Below are positions 22,677-36,060 of a DNA stretch of 64,000 bases, piece by piece. The translations under genes and the position numbers were made by a program. Source of the stretch: Flaveria trinervia (Eukaryota; Streptophyta; Magnoliopsida; Asterales; Asteraceae); contig CM046454.1 of NCBI GenBank assembly GCA_025506515.1, positions 65,703,445 through 65,767,444 of the forward strand. Reading direction: 5' to 3'. Below the pieces are notes generated by a model. It did not search any database. It was not told the origin of the DNA and saw only the letters and a program-made list of their open reading frames with translations. Position 1 is the first letter of the stretch. Every line of letters begins with the position of its first letter.

Positions 22677-25600
22677 TCATTCTAGTTCTTTCAGAAAATC
22701 AACGTTATCAACAAAAACCTGCAAAATATTGACGATAAGTCATCAAAACGAGTTTTGCTTGTCAATATATGGTGGTTGAATAACCTTTCTCGAAAGATAA
22801 AGACATCCTCACACAGGATAAAAGGCAAAACAGGTTGGATTGACCCAAAATACTTCTTATCCACATTTTTATAACTAATTTATTGCCTGGTATCAGATAT
22901 TCATAAATCAAAAAACCACCTATATAAAATGTGTAATAAAAGATGGGTTTCGATATGAAGTTAGTGGTATACAGTCCTAAAGTTCGAGTGTTGAGGATCC
23001 AGCTACATGTGTTATGGTATTTCTAGATGGAATGTGCAAAAATTTACTTTAATGAAGTACAGTTATATCGTAGGGTAGAAGTCTCTTACTCTCTTATTAG
23101 GTTAAAGAATCAGCAAATAAGTAACTATTTTTTACTCTCTTAGATAATCAATTTGTTGCACCTAGCATTAAACTCAATATTCAAAATTGATATTCAACCC
23201 CTAAATAAACAAAAACATATTTGTTTATCCAAACACTGAAAACTATTTACTCATTCAAAGGCATATTAATCTGGTTTCAAAACGCACATCCAAACTCCCC
23301 ATAATGCAAGTTGAAAGCAAGCGTAATCTTGTCTAATAAGTTTGGGGCTGTGTTTTTATCTAAATGAGTTAAATAAAAAAATAAGCTAAAAGGGGAACGA
23401 GTCAAATATGTTGAAGGTGGCCCAAAATATAGTTTCAATGCATTCTCTGTACCTGATGACGAATACTATGCCGAAGGTGACCGGGATACCAGTAAAAAGG
23501 ACAGAGATATGATATAGATTACAATAAATAAGAAAAACACCACATATTAAGACCTGGTAGCCATATTTACCATACGGACCAAAACTTACAAGTTTATGTA
23601 CCCTGGTACTAAATGAGCGCATGTACCATTTTGGAACATTAGTGAAATATTGTGACCTTAACCCTAAATGGTTTGCAAGCCAACCCAGCCTTGCCCGTTT
23701 CGACACGTACTAAAATAACTTTTTCAATCCAAACCGTTTTGCCACCTCTATATCTAAAGAAAAAGATTGCATAAACCTTAGTAAACTTACCGTTTTCCAA
23801 CCATCAGGATCCAAACACGCTGTTATTTTGGTGCTGATACCAGGTAGAGGTCCAGGTTCTCTGGTCATTTTCCCGCCAAAAAGTTTAACTGCTTCTGCTG
23901 TTTTATAAACATCATCTGTGCCAATTGCTATCTGTTTATTAAGTAAAAATTTAGTTACCAAATCTGAACTGTTAAGATGATATCATGTGATATAAATGCG
24001 ATAAAAAGAGAAGATAAGATATATCTTCATTGACCTGGGCATAAGCATTTCCTTTGTCATATTCTGTGACCCCATAATTGTAAGTCAACTCTATTACAGC
24101 ATTTTTATCTTCTGGTCCATAACCCATCATTGCAATGGTGTACTGCAGAATCAAACATTTGTTTTGTAGAAATTAATAACTTTACAGGCTTGTTTAAGAA
24201 GACAATAAATAGTCAAATTTTAGATGTTTAGGATATATGAAAGTCAAGATCCTGGATGTGAAAAAACAACGATGCAAAAAAACAACGATGCAAAAAAAAT
24301 TGGTTAGTGAAAAAGAAAATTATTACGTTCAACAGGGGTTAAACCAGATTTGTCAATTATAGCAAGATTGAGTAAAAGGTTAAACCAAATTCGGGTAAAA
24401 GATGGTTTGTTTTGACGTGGGGTGGGTCAGAAAATAACGTTGTTTATTCACATCAAAACTTCTTTAATAAATAATTTAGACACTTGATATAGTTACAAAC
24501 AAAATTATAACAAGAATAATCTGAATACTTCAATAAGCGATTTAGGAGGTCGTACCTATCAAAAACACACTTCGGCAATTTACAACCCATTTGATCCGTA
24601 ATCTTTTTAGCTAAATTTCAACCCATTTTACATGTTCCCTTTTCAGCTATTTTTATTCAACCCATTTGAAATTAAAAATAACCTAAATCAGCCCATTCAT
24701 AAGTAAACAGGTTGAAATTGCCAACTCTATGGAAAATTAATTGAAAATTACAAAACTTTGGAACAAGAATTTTGGCATGTACTTTACTGTAAGTGTAAAA
24801 GGACATGTTGAACCCAATGTCCATTGTCAATACGAAAATTAATAACAGGCCTAAAACACTGATAAAACAACTGATTTTATTACTCTTTTTCATAGTATTT
24901 TATTATTACATAATCTAATTATCAATTTTATGTTTTATTAATTAATAAGAGTATGGTCTTGGGAAAAAAAAAGATAACTTAGGGAGAAAGCATGTGTCAC
25001 TACTCTTGTTAATTTACCTTGTATTCAGGGTTATCTCTTCGGCGAAGGAGCTCCATACCAAATGCCTAAAGTGTATACAGGATTAAAAAAGCTATATTAA
25101 GCTAGCCCACAAAAAATAGATTGAATGTGATAATCAAATTATTCTTATTTACAGGAAAAACTCAAACCTTCTCATGAAAAGCAATGGAACGATCAAGATC
25201 TCCAACACGCAGCATTACTTGACAAAGGGGTTCAGGAGTGGGACCCCTTTCTATGAGTTCAAATTTATAACCATCAGGATCTTCAATAAATGCAATAATT
25301 GATTTTCCACCTTTGACAGGACCTGGTTCCCGGGTTACGGTGCCACCCTTAGCCTTTATGAGTTCAACAGTCTTAGCAACCTGCAAAATCCAAAACACTA
25401 ATTTTATTGAATCCAAGGGGGTATATGAAATATTTAGATTTATGTTTGGAACTGAATATCCGATTAATAAAATTTTTTGTCATACGATTGACACGTTTTG
25501 TTTCTAAGTATCTTATTACGGGTCAAATAATCAGCTTTGAATAATCAGTTTCATTGAATACCTTTCTTTTAACATACTAAAGCATTTTATACTTGTACTT

Positions 25601-28600
25601 CACAAAATGTCTCCCCCCTTTTTTTCAAACAAAAAAGTCCTTTCTGGTTATTTATCTATTAATTATTTAAAGAAACAGAAATTGTCAAACATTTAAACAG
25701 GTGATCAAATTATTACAACTTCAACACAAAAGTACATCCCAAACACTATTATTACAGCTTGTTTTGATTATTCAAAAATAAATCAGTTTCAAAAAACCCA
25801 TTGAACAGTAAATTATTAGTTGCGGATCAACTTTATTTCCAATGCAACGAAACTGGCGATCTGAGTGTATATTGAAATTACCTTTTTACTGCATCTTTTA
25901 ATGTAGTTTGAGATATTTATGCTCTTATTTCACAAAATAAATACACAATTGTTTCTACTGTTTTCTTAAATACTCAGAAATTGTCAGACATTCAGAAAAA
26001 CTGATTATCTGATTAATACGACTTCAAATAACATAAGCTCATCCAAAGACTATCTTCTAAAACTTATCCCTTTTATTTGAGACCGCATAATCATTTTAAA
26101 ATTGCATACCCAAACATCCCCGCAACTAGGTGTAAGACCTTGTCCACTAGAGCAGTAGCTGGGACTTTTTCACTATAAATATTAACTACAAAAAATATTA
26201 AAGTTTTTTTTCCTATAAAAAAGGCTCATGCTTATGGATATAAGTAAGGCCAAGTTATAAATACAAAAGCTACATCCCTGAAGAAATGTAAATCACTAAT
26301 ACATGTGACAATGTGACAGTAGCCCACATGACTTTCAATGCTATAATTGACATGATCTGCTTAAACTAAACAACATCATGGAAATGCGTAGTATCTAAGC
26401 AAATGCAAGAATATGAAAGAAACTAGAGAAATCAAATGGTAAAGCTTCACTCACATCATCAACCGCAATGCCAAAATGACCAAATGCAGTTCCGATGTCA
26501 TATTTGTCTACTCCATAATCTGCCAGCATGAATGTATGTTAGTCATATGTAAATGATTTATATATAACTATTGGCCTAAAAGTTAACCAATGTACTTCAT
26601 ATGAAGCATTATGCTATAGACTTTGACACTATAAAAGCGTAAGTAAATGGCTGCTACCAGTTTGCCATCCAACTTCCCATTTTCTTTAAAAGGTAGTGTA
26701 GTTATGGACTTGTGGGGAGAGAAATCAAGATTATGTTTTAGATCACATGTTCTTTTTCTAACTATATGAATTGTGGTAATGGTGGCAATGAAAAGCCTAA
26801 AATATATCCAAGGGGGGTCAATTTAAAGCTAACCCATTAGCATTTAGTTAACTTATTTGATTTTATCAATTTGACCCACTAGCGTTAAAAATATAACATA
26901 AACCATTAAGTAAATAGGTAGAATTTGCCATAGCTAGAAATATCATTGTTAACACTAATGTCACCATGTCCTCATTGCCTATAAAGTTTAACCAGTAAAA
27001 TAGGGTACAGTTGGGCTCATATTTTGGTTGAACCGCAGTTAAGGTTAGTTTTAGTGTTCCAAATCTTTTTAGGATAGCTAAACCACATGCAGCTATGGTT
27101 AACTTGTATAGAAACAAATATTACGTAAATACTTGGAATACTGCCCGAAAAAGATAATCAAAGAAAATGAATCTTAAAGAAAGTTTCAAATACTCTTATT
27201 GTGGATAGAACCTATGACCATAAGCGTGTTAAGCTGATAACACTAAGTCACTGATAGTTATCATAGATTTTTGCATAACAAAAAGTAGTTTGGAGATAGT
27301 TTACTATATGTGAGTTCAATCACAAAGTGAGAATCTTCTGGTCCATATCCTAGAAAGGCGTTCGTGTATCTCTCCTCAGGTATGTCTCTTTTTCTCAATA
27401 GTTTCATCCCTAGGCACTCTGTATAGAACCTGCGAACATATTTCAATCATATAACAAAAGATAATAAGAAGTTAAAACGTTAGGACTTAGCATAATGTAA
27501 CATAAAAGGTTACTTTATTGTTCTGTCCAAGTCACCAACACGATAAACAACATGAAGCAGTCTTCTCTTGTCATTTTTCACCCATTCCAAAGCACTTTCT
27601 TGGGTGATTGCTGTGCTTCCTTGGGCCATGCTTACTATTGTTTTAGCTGCTGATTTACTATATCCTTCTTGTCGAAATATCTTGCAAGCTTTAAGACCAA
27701 AAAGTTTCGAGTGTGATCCCACTAAACAAATACAAAAAGTCACACAGTAATAATGATCTTAACAGACTATGAATTACAACCATATAATATCCATAAAATG
27801 GAAAGCCTTCAGAAAGTCCTAATTTCCCAATTATCACACATATTTCTCATCATATAAAGACTAATATATTGTGATTTCTGATGCTTTTATTTGAGAGGTT
27901 TCCTACTCACCCATGGTTCAGGGCTATAAATAAAGTTCAGTTAGCCTTAAAGTCCTCATTTTCCCAATTTCATACACACACATATGTAGTAAAATTTTAG
28001 TCTTGGGCCTAGAATTTCCAAATTATTGGGGCCCCTAAGTTTTCACAAATACACAAACACACACAGTTCAATTCAGCTTTTTTGTTTGGGGTCTAAAAAC
28101 ATTCACTCCTAATTCAATCCCGCTTTAACAAATACATTTTGAGCCTAAATTTTATATACACACATAATCAAATCATACTTTATAGAATTTGTTTCTACTC
28201 CCACACACAGACAAATTACTTTGCATTTGCCTAAAATGTTAGAGCCACCCTGGAACATAATGCTATATTAATTCCAACATGTTCTCAAACAACAAATGGA
28301 ACAAACACACGCAAATTTGCATAAATGCACTGGAATTTGTCGAACTATAAGCAGAAACTAAACCTAATTACGCAAATTCGAGCCAAAACATAACAAAACA
28401 ACCCTATCTATCATTCTATCCACATACGCACAAATTAAACGCTCAAATAAACAAAATTACACCACAAAACCTATTCAAATCCATAATCCATACCACTGGA
28501 ACCAAACCGAATCGAATTGAACCGCGAAGAACATTTGACCATACAAATTCCACCACCGAACCGAGCAGTGGCGAATGATGAGAGCGAAGGACGAATCGTT

Positions 28601-28626
28601 GACGCCATCGGCAAAATCCGCACCAT
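22677..28626 (-). CDS. GLYI: Lactoylglutathione lyase (glyoxalase I), two-domain, probably plastid-targeted
   Basis: Nine coding exons on the minus strand: 28494-28626, 27514-27721, 27305-27429, 26455-26519, 25168-25380, 25018-25065, 24035-24142, 23791-23931 and 22677-22718. They join in phase to 360 residues. The enzyme isomerises the methylglyoxal-glutathione hemithioacetal to S-lactoylglutathione. It has two tandem glyoxalase/VOC domains. Domain 1 keeps the metal ligands expected of the long, Ni2+-type plant enzymes: His in LHVVYRVGD, Glu in VIELTY, His in GHFGIAV and Glu in KFELIER. Domain 2 (CQVMLRVGD to GISTKITACLDPDGW) lacks the first His, as usual. The N-terminus (MVRILPM, Ser/Arg-rich) resembles the transit peptide of Arabidopsis plastid GLYI; an in-frame ATG 27 nt upstream is less likely. 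The exon 1 donor (28493) was chosen by phase, because the next GT follows an in-frame stop. Introns are long and AT-rich, some with transposon-like debris. The gene looks intact. Confidence 0.94.
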
Positions 28627-28911
28627 CCGATCAACAAATTCCACTAATTGCAATCATAAACATTCACTATACGTGGATTTGAGGTGATTTCTGTATGTGT
28701 ATGTGTTATCAGTTGGTGAAGTGCGTGTGAATGAGACAATTTGATTATTGTTTGAAGCGAAGGATTGATTCCTCTGAAGGTGACGTACGAAAGGATCAGA
28801 GTAACGAGGTTTTATCGTCGTTTGGGGGTTGTTTGGTTGCGAGGTTATGTGTGCTCTTAACCAGGATAAGATTGTGTTCTCCATAGACATTGATTTTTGG
28901 GAGGGTATGTG
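28627..28911 (-). promoter_or_regulatory. 5' UTR and proximal promoter region of glyoxalase I
   Basis: This is the space between the start codon and the inserted hAT-like element. An open frame here (28654-28890) lacks family similarity and is treated as untranslated. No TATA box can be fixed with confidence. Confidence 0.4.
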
Positions 28912-29225
28912 TAGTGGTGTTTAACGGTTCGGTTAATGGTTTATTCGGTTTATTCGGCTTCTTTTATTCGGTTATGAAATATTATTGGGTCTAACCTCTA
29001 GCCAAGTCGAATTGAAATGAATTCAACTTATTAAGCCATTTAAACTGATTTATCTAGTTTATTCGATTGGGTTATTTGATTAAATCGGTTATTGTTTGGT
29101 TTACTCGGATAACCACACAAATAACTTAGATTTTGTGTAGTCATTAACTGAAATTGAAAACCAAATTCAGTTCAATTTTTTTCGATTATGGATATGGCAT
29201 GTTGTTTGGTTTTTGAACACCCCTA
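28912..29225. mobile_element. hAT-type miniature element in the glyoxalase I promoter
   Basis: The 314-bp element begins TAGTGGTGTTTAA and ends, inverted, with TTGAACACCCCTA. These are typical short hAT termini. It is flanked by the 8-bp sequences GGTATGTG (28904-28911) and GTTATGTG (29226-29233), a duplication with one mismatch. The inside is rich in TTCGGTTTA-type phrases. There is no transposase. It begins 286 bp upstream of the glyoxalase start codon. Confidence 0.75.
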
Positions 29226-29233
29226 GTTATGTG

Positions 29234-30297
29234 TGTTCTTAACCAGGCTTCTTATAAATATAGGCCAAGGGTTTAAGTTGAATCCAATGTTGCTAGGTCA
29301 GGACTCTATAGTAGTACGTAAAAAATCGGTTCCAAACTGGACCCGACTACCATATGTAGAACCTATCTCATTAGAGAGTGAAATAGATCCCTACCCAAAA
29401 AAGTCGCCATTTCCAAACGAGGTACTATTTGTGTTGAAGTACTGGTCCAACCAACCATAGACTAGGAAAGGCCAGTCAAGAACCTAAACCAAAGTGGTTT
29501 CAACTTAAATCGATATTGACTTGGAACCAATACTTATAGGAACTTATTTGGATTTAGAACTTGAAAGAAAATCGATTGTCAAGTCGATTGTGCACCACTA
29601 GGGCTCGATGGCTCACAAAAGACAGGGGTTGGTTCATTATAGTTGGGCTTGGCATAAGGCTTGTCATTGAGGTGCACAAAGTGAGTTATGGGTCAAACTG
29701 GTTATGGACCTATGGTTGAAATAAGTTTATTTAGGTCAAAGACGGTCAACACTAGTCTTTAGCCAAACTAGTTTTTGGAGTGATAAATGATCGGTTTTAA
29801 ATTTAGAACCTTTTAAGATTCTAAGTCAGATTTATCAATTTGGTTCAAGTTTAAACTAATTTTAACATCAAGGGTAACAAATCGATTTATTTACGAGTAC
29901 GGTCTTTTCCAAATTGGTTTCACCCAAATTGTTCCAATATCAGGTTGTGGTTCATAAACCAATTTTTTTCTTTACTTCTAGCTTCTAAAGTGAACTATTA
30001 TTTTTTTAATAAAAAGGATTTTCAATTACTTACCTATGTCATTGCCTTTAAACATGTGTGATTATTATAAGTAAAAGTTATGCATTACATTTCTTCATCT
30101 AACTTTAGGACTGAGATGTTGTAAGCTTCATATTATTTTGTATTATTACATGTTGAATCCTTTACAAGTAAGATATTGTTGTATCTATGTGCATAAAAAC
30201 AACTTATATTAACGTTAGTAATAATATATGATCTTAATGGATCATGGTAGAGCAAACTATTAAGAACACATTTAAATATTGTATTCAGTCAACATAA
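29234..30297. other. Intergenic region before element B
   Basis: AT-rich sequence with a small open frame at 29233-29460 that has no recognisable similarity. I see no supported gene or element. Confidence 0.4.
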
Positions 30298-30302
30298 TAT
30301 GT

Positions 30303-31036
30303 TGTAAATACATATGTATCTAGTTTAGAAGCTTAATGTAAAATGTCTATCATGTCTTACTATATGTATTGAATGGGTATGAATGAAATACAATGTGTGG
30401 TTGATGCTTATCATGTTTAATATTTCATTGTTTATTCTGTGATGACTTATAGTGAACTAACTATATAGGTTGTGGTTGTTGTACATAATTATTAGTCAAG
30501 AATGATTGAGAAATATGTTCAAAATTAATTGTGTGAAGTTCTCATGCGAATGGACCATGCTAATGGACCATACGCATGAATACTTCATGCTAATGGACCA
30601 GTTGCACGACTGAACCAGGAGACTGGATCAGTCGCACGATTGAGACATAAGATTGACTCAGTCGCATGACTGGACCTTCAGTCATGTGGATGGATCAATC
30701 GCATGCTTCAGTCACACGACTAAACCATGCTAATGGTTCAGTCGTACGAATGGAAAACCCTAACCTATAAATACCACCTAATTCGTGGAAAAACGTAACA
30801 ATTCGAATACCTACGCACATAATGGTACCCTAGCCGTCCAGAGACTCAAGAAAACCTGTTCTAAGTTTATAGATCACAGTTGATCGTGTTCTAATCATTC
30901 ATAACGTTTCATTAATCGTTAGATTGATCTTAACTGTGTTCTCCCTGATTGGATCGACAATCAAATAGGATTCCGCACTATTTGAGTTGGTATACGCGCA
31001 GAATCAGTTAGTACTCCGTACATAACGGTCCTAACA
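30303..31036 (+). mobile_element. 5' LTR of element B
   Basis: The 734-bp LTR runs from TGTAAATACATATG to CCTAACA. The palindrome array is at 30541-30757 and TATAAATA at 30766-30773, so U3 ends somewhat downstream of there. It is the only LTR of this element that keeps the full promoter module. Confidence 0.92.
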
Positions 31037-31038
31037 AG

Positions 31039-31050
31039 TGGTATCAAAGC
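31039..31050 (+). other. Primer-binding site of element B
   Basis: TGGTATCAAAGC starts two bases after the LTR and matches the 3' end of initiator methionine tRNA with one difference from the usual copia TGGTATCAGAGC. This fixes the 5' LTR and the orientation. Confidence 0.9.
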
Positions 31051-31262
31051 TTTGGCTCTTGATTTTGCGTGTGATTCGATCGTTTTGGTGTAAAAATCAA
31101 GTTTTTCATCCAAAAACACCATCTTTTTTAGTAAAACAGTGTTTTCGACGTCTCCAGATCTAAAAGTTCATGTTTTTTGGCTTATGGCAGATTAGGGTTC
31201 GTGAAAAATCATATTTTTGTGTCAAAGTACCAAAAACCCTTGAATTTTTTAAATCCAGCAGC

Positions 31263-31490
31263 CTCAGTCGCACGATTGGCTTAATCGCACGACTAAACTC
31301 AATCGCACCTCCCATACGCACGATTGAACTCAGTTGCCTATACATTCTTACGACTGAACACCCTATTCGCATTGTCCATCCACACTTGTTCAATTGCACG
31401 ATTTACTCATCCGCATTAGTTCAATCGCACGATTGATTCATCCGCATTAGTCCATCCGTGATTGACCCAATCGCATCTCTCCATTCGCAC
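31263..31490 (+). repeat. Palindrome array in the leader of element B
   Basis: The stretch between primer-binding site and gag holds a run of the same palindromes as the LTR and the spacer. A perfect unit is TCAATCG-CA-CGATTGA at 31421-31436. It is thus the third place within one element where the motif is clustered. Confidence 0.8.
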
Positions 31491-31530
31491 TAGTGAAACA
31501 ATTTTGTTCTAACTCTCAAAGTATAAAGAA

Positions 31531-34248
31531 ATGGAAGATCAGTACTCGACGTTTACTGCAGGTAGGGACTCGCGTATCCAGAACCTGTTACTTCTGGAAA
31601 ATAAGATTGGGAATCACAATAAGCCGCCAAAGCTTATCACGTTAGATGATTACCCACAATGGAAGCAAAGGTTTGAAATTTATCTAAATGGTGTTGATCC
31701 CAATCTGCGGGAATCAATCAAGACTGGTTATAGTATGCCGGTTGGTGCTGATGGCGTCAAACTTACTCTATGCGGCATGACTGATAGCCAGAAGGTAAAG
31801 TACAATGCTGAGAAGAAGGTGTATGCTCTGTTCAACTCAGTCTATACCTAAGGATATATTCCACCAATTTTCTAAGAATAAACAAGCAAAGAAATTATGG
31901 GAGGCTCTGGAAAAACAATATGAAGGAAATACATCGTTAAAAGCTCTAAAGGCTAAGGCTTTGAAGAAAGAGTTCGATAACTTCTCATCGATGGGTAAGG
32001 AGAGCTTGGATGATGTAATAGACCGATTCTACCATTTAATGAGTGAGCTGCACACTCATGGGGTTACAACGTCAATGGAAGATAAGGTATCAAGCTTTGT
32101 CGATGGTCTGCCAGAGAAGTGGGACTCATTTGTGTCTAATTTGAGACAGAACAATTTACTGGCAAAATTAGACATAAACGACTTCACCCTGAAACTGAGG
32201 GAGGAGGAACTGAGGATGAAGTACAAGTCTAAGAAAGGATCTTATGATCAGAACCCGTCTATGTATAATTCAACTTCCACCTCAAAAAGCTAAGGAGCAC
32301 CACTTCAAACTGCATTTGTGTTAAGTTCAGCAGCTCCTCCGTAACCCACTACTTCAGGATCTGACACGTCAGGGTCATCTAGCACCTAATATATAGTACC
32401 TGAATCAAACGCTATGAAGTTGAAGACTGAGAATCTCGGGAATATCACTGTGGAGGTTGCAAAGGAACATATGGACCTCTTAGCTATGGTTGTTCATTCT
32501 TATGATGGTCTAGTTGCAGGAAAGATCAGAAATTACCATCTGGCGGATGAGGATTACGAGTAGGTGGACGAGAATGAATTGGAAAGAATGGACATTATAT
32601 GGGCATTGGCAAGTGTTGTTCGTAGAGCCAAGAAGTTCGTGAAGAAGACAGGATAGAACTTGATAGCTACAAAGGATACAACTTTTGGTTTCCATAAAAC
32701 CAAAGTTACATGTTTCAACTGTGGAGAAAAGGGGCACTTCAAACATGAATGTCTGAAGCCCAAGAAGACAGGTAACGGTAATCCTTTCTCATCATTCAAT
32801 CGTAAAGACAAACCCACAAATGAAGTTGCATCATCAAGCAAAGATCCTAAGGCTTTGACTACGCAAGATGACGAAGGTCAGGATTGGACCTTTCGTTTTG
32901 TATCCCTGGGTGAGTCAAACATTGCAAATGTTGAGGTTTTGGATGATGACACTACAAGTGAAGGTGATATAGCAATTGAACTAGTAATGTCAGATCATGA
33001 AGATACTGCTAATGTGGTCACTCACCTGAATGAAGAGGATCTCAAAACTACAGTTTCAAAATCTCCAACAACTGAGAAGTCAAACTCTGCATTGATGGCT
33101 GATTCAACCGAGTCTTCATAGGTAAGTACCACAGACCAACTCTTTGATAAGCATGCTTGTAATGAATGTAATAATTTTAGAGAAAGCATAGATTCAAAAT
33201 TTGCTAGGTTATTAGATCATAATGATAGCTTAGTAAATGACTTACAACTATGCACAGAGGCTAACTGAATTTTAAAACAAAATAAGCACAGTTATAAAGA
33301 GAAAATAGAGCTTTTAAATAAACAACTAAGGGAAACCGAAGTTATTGCTTTTAACAAAGCAAATGATATAAAGTTCTATTCAAACTCCCTAGAAGCAACT
33401 AAGAAAGATAAAGCAGTTTTGGAAGTTGAAGTAAACTCATTAAAACAAAAACTGCATAGTTGGACAAGTTCTTCTCATATAGTCCAGCACTTAGTGAGAG
33501 AACAAAACAACGGGGAGGGGTTGGGATACAAAGGGGTTCCACCATCACATGAGACAGTGTTAAATGCTAAATGTAGACCAGTAAATAACAACCCTGTCAA
33601 GGATCATGTGATGTCCACTCCTCTAGTTAGTGATCCAAATTCCACGAGTAAACCGATGGAATTTGTCACTAAACAGAAGGAGGCCACTTTAAAGTCTCAA
33701 GGTAAAATGCCAATTGTTAATTTGGATGAGCAATTTGAAAAGGTTAAGGTGAAGTCAGGTTCTAACATGTCTAATTCTGAACCCAAAAAGACCAAACAAG
33801 TTAACCAACCTCGTGCACCATGTCATAGTCCAAATAAACAACAGGGTACAGATGTTAAAAATGTTCAAACTATAAATTTTGTTCAAGAAGCTAAAACATC
33901 TAAAAAAGAAGTGTCAAAACCCAAACAAACTAAAGTTACACACGTGTCATACACTTCCCCACAGAAACCTTTCCACTAACATGTTGAAAGTAGATCATGC
34001 TATAACTGTGGAAAGTATGGACACATCGCTTCTCATTGTCCTTACTATCAAACACCAAGAAAGAAAGTTGAACTTCATGACACTAAACTAAGGTCTTCTA
34101 AAATGAGTTCTATAGCTCCACCAATAAGGATTAGTGAACATAAAGTTCAAACTGTAAGCCAGTCGTCTGTTTATCACAAACAGGCATTACACAAAACTGG
34201 CTTATGGAAGGAAAAATCAAGTACAGTGTCTGCTAATGAGAACAAGAA
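31531..34248 (+). pseudogene. gag of element B, first part, interrupted by the gypsy insertion
   Basis: The start ATG follows the leader array. The N-terminal part (31531-32293, one frameshift near 31850) is a copia gag core of the UBN2 type, including the LWEALEKQYEG phrase. Two CCHC zinc knuckles follow: CFNCGEKGHFKHEC (32711-32752) and CYNCGKYGHIASHC (33998-34039). Lys/Ser-rich linkers lie between. Reading frames are broken at several stops (32291, 33119, 33268). The gag reading resumes after the gypsy element at 42101 in a frame consistent with simple insertion, and stops near 42200 just before protease. Confidence 0.85.
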
Positions 34249-36060
34249 TGTGACATTTTGTATTTTTGTTAATAAAAGTTAACTTCGTTCATTCTATTAA
34301 GGGCCATTATTGTCAATTATGGAACTCGCATGTTATTTATGCTTATTCTTTTGGTTGTCATTAAATTTTAATTTATAAAAGTTAAAAATAAAAATATCAA
34401 ATAATATAATTATGTTAATATTATAATAGTAATAATAATACAAGTTATAATTATGCTAATAATACAAGTTATAATTATGCTAATAATACTAATAATAATA
34501 ACTATAATGATAATAACAATTATTATAATAATAATAATAATAATAATAATAAGAAACTTAATGATCTTAAATTAGAACTAATAAAAGTTAGGGGGATTGG
34601 TTTTGCCATTTTGGAAACTTTAAATGAATGTTTTTGCATGAAATGATAAACAAAACAAACTACAAGGGGTGAAAGTGTAAAATTAATAAAAACCCAAAAC
34701 TCCCCCTTCCATTTCCCGTAAATCCGGCCACACCGCCGGCCATTCTCGGCCAAGCTCCGGTGAGCTTCAAAACGCAAAAAACCCCTCGGTTTCGAAGTCC
34801 AAAATCGTTTCAAATTACCTCGTGTGCATGATTCGAACCTTAATGCACCTAATAATTGAGGATTAAATGTCGAATACCACCCAATCAAGTGTATAACCAT
34901 AGCACCTTAAACCCATAACCGTTTGGGCATTAAAACGCAATGATAATCAAATTAAAGACACCTACACGATCGTTTAACCATACCTAAGCTTCTACACAAC
35001 GTAATTTTACCTGAAAACACACAAACATAGTGCTTCGATCATCGACACCGTCGTGGTCTGCAAGCTAATCGAAATCCATACTCTGATCTATCTCAACTGA
35101 AATAGGTAAAGGGCTTTGAATCAAGAACCACATCCGAAGCTATCCTTAAGTTTAATTCGATTATCATCAACGTTTGATCATCGATTGGACACCAGATGTT
35201 CGCGGTTTGTTCTTCGTACTGTTCATCTTTTGTTCTACATCAAATCGGGTAATTGAATACATGAATCTGTTCGCATTGACATGGGGAACAAAAGCCCCAT
35301 GATTATCAACATTAACAATAAGGATTTGATCTTCAATTTGGGCCAAAACGAACTAGGGTTCAAATGGTTTGGGGGATCCTCTGTAATTGTTTTTTTTTAA
35401 AATTTAGAAACCACATTCTAGCAAGGCTGCAGCCCTGATCTACTGGTTACACATACACACATCAACCTTGAGGTCCCGGGTTCGAACCCGGGCACCCTCA
35501 AACATTTTTTTAAGGCTTTTCAGCCCTTAAATAAATTATAGAAAATTTTTAATAAATATAAAAAGGGTTTTTGTAAACTTTAAATATTTTTTTAAGACAT
35601 CAAATTATTTTCTGTAATTTTTCTAAATTTAATTAATTAATTATCTTTTTAATAAATCATTTTATCAAAGGTTGTTCTTGGATTATTTCTATTAAAAGGG
35701 ATTTTGAATAATAAATTAATAAATTATTATTGGTCCAAATATTAGCATTAAGTTATTATCGTTAAAATCATGATTATTTCAAATGTTTATTCAAGTTTAT
35801 ATTTAAACTTCACTAGCTATTATGGATGATTTAATGTTATTTTCTTTATAATAATTTACATAAATGGTATATTTCTTTGTTATATTATTTAGACTACTAC
35901 AAAGATCCCCAAACTCCACTTGAAATTTTAGTTCTCGTTAAATCAATAATTCTATTATTAAACTTAAATCTTGTAAATACATATGTAAATTATTATGGTC
36001 CAAATATTACCATTAAGTTATTATCGTTAAAATCATGATTATTTCAAATGTTTATTCAAG
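34249..36060 (+). mobile_element. Truncated 5' LTR of the gypsy element
   Basis: It is homologous to the first part of the 3' LTR (39640-42095). It ends at 36060 in the phrase TTTCAAATGTTTATTCAAG and passes directly into gag-end/protease coding. About 70 bp (35734-35806) are repeated at 35990-36060, just before the junction. A TAA/TAATA-rich microsatellite lies at 34424-34555. Confidence 0.85.
35430..35505 (+). repeat. tRNA-derived, SINE-like segment in the gypsy 5' LTR
   Basis: A perfect RNA polymerase III B box, GGTTCGAACC (35479-35488), sits in a T-arm-like hairpin (GGTCCCGGGTTCGAACCCGG). An A-box-like TGATCTACTGG lies 43 bp upstream (35436-35446). It lacks a full tRNA cloverleaf, so it is not a tRNA gene. 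Confidence 0.6.

Noticed and set aside
23386..23706. Minus-strand ORF within glyoxalase I intron 8
   Set aside because: It is intronic, unrecognised and not needed for the phase-consistent exon chain.
28654..28890. Small ORF upstream of glyoxalase I as a separate gene
   Set aside because: No recognisable similarity and it lies where the 5' UTR and promoter should be.
35471..35495. Possible tRNA gene from the GGTTCGAACC T-arm
   Set aside because: No acceptor stem, anticodon arm or D-arm pairing fits; only A- and B-box-like parts are present, so a SINE-like remnant is more likely.
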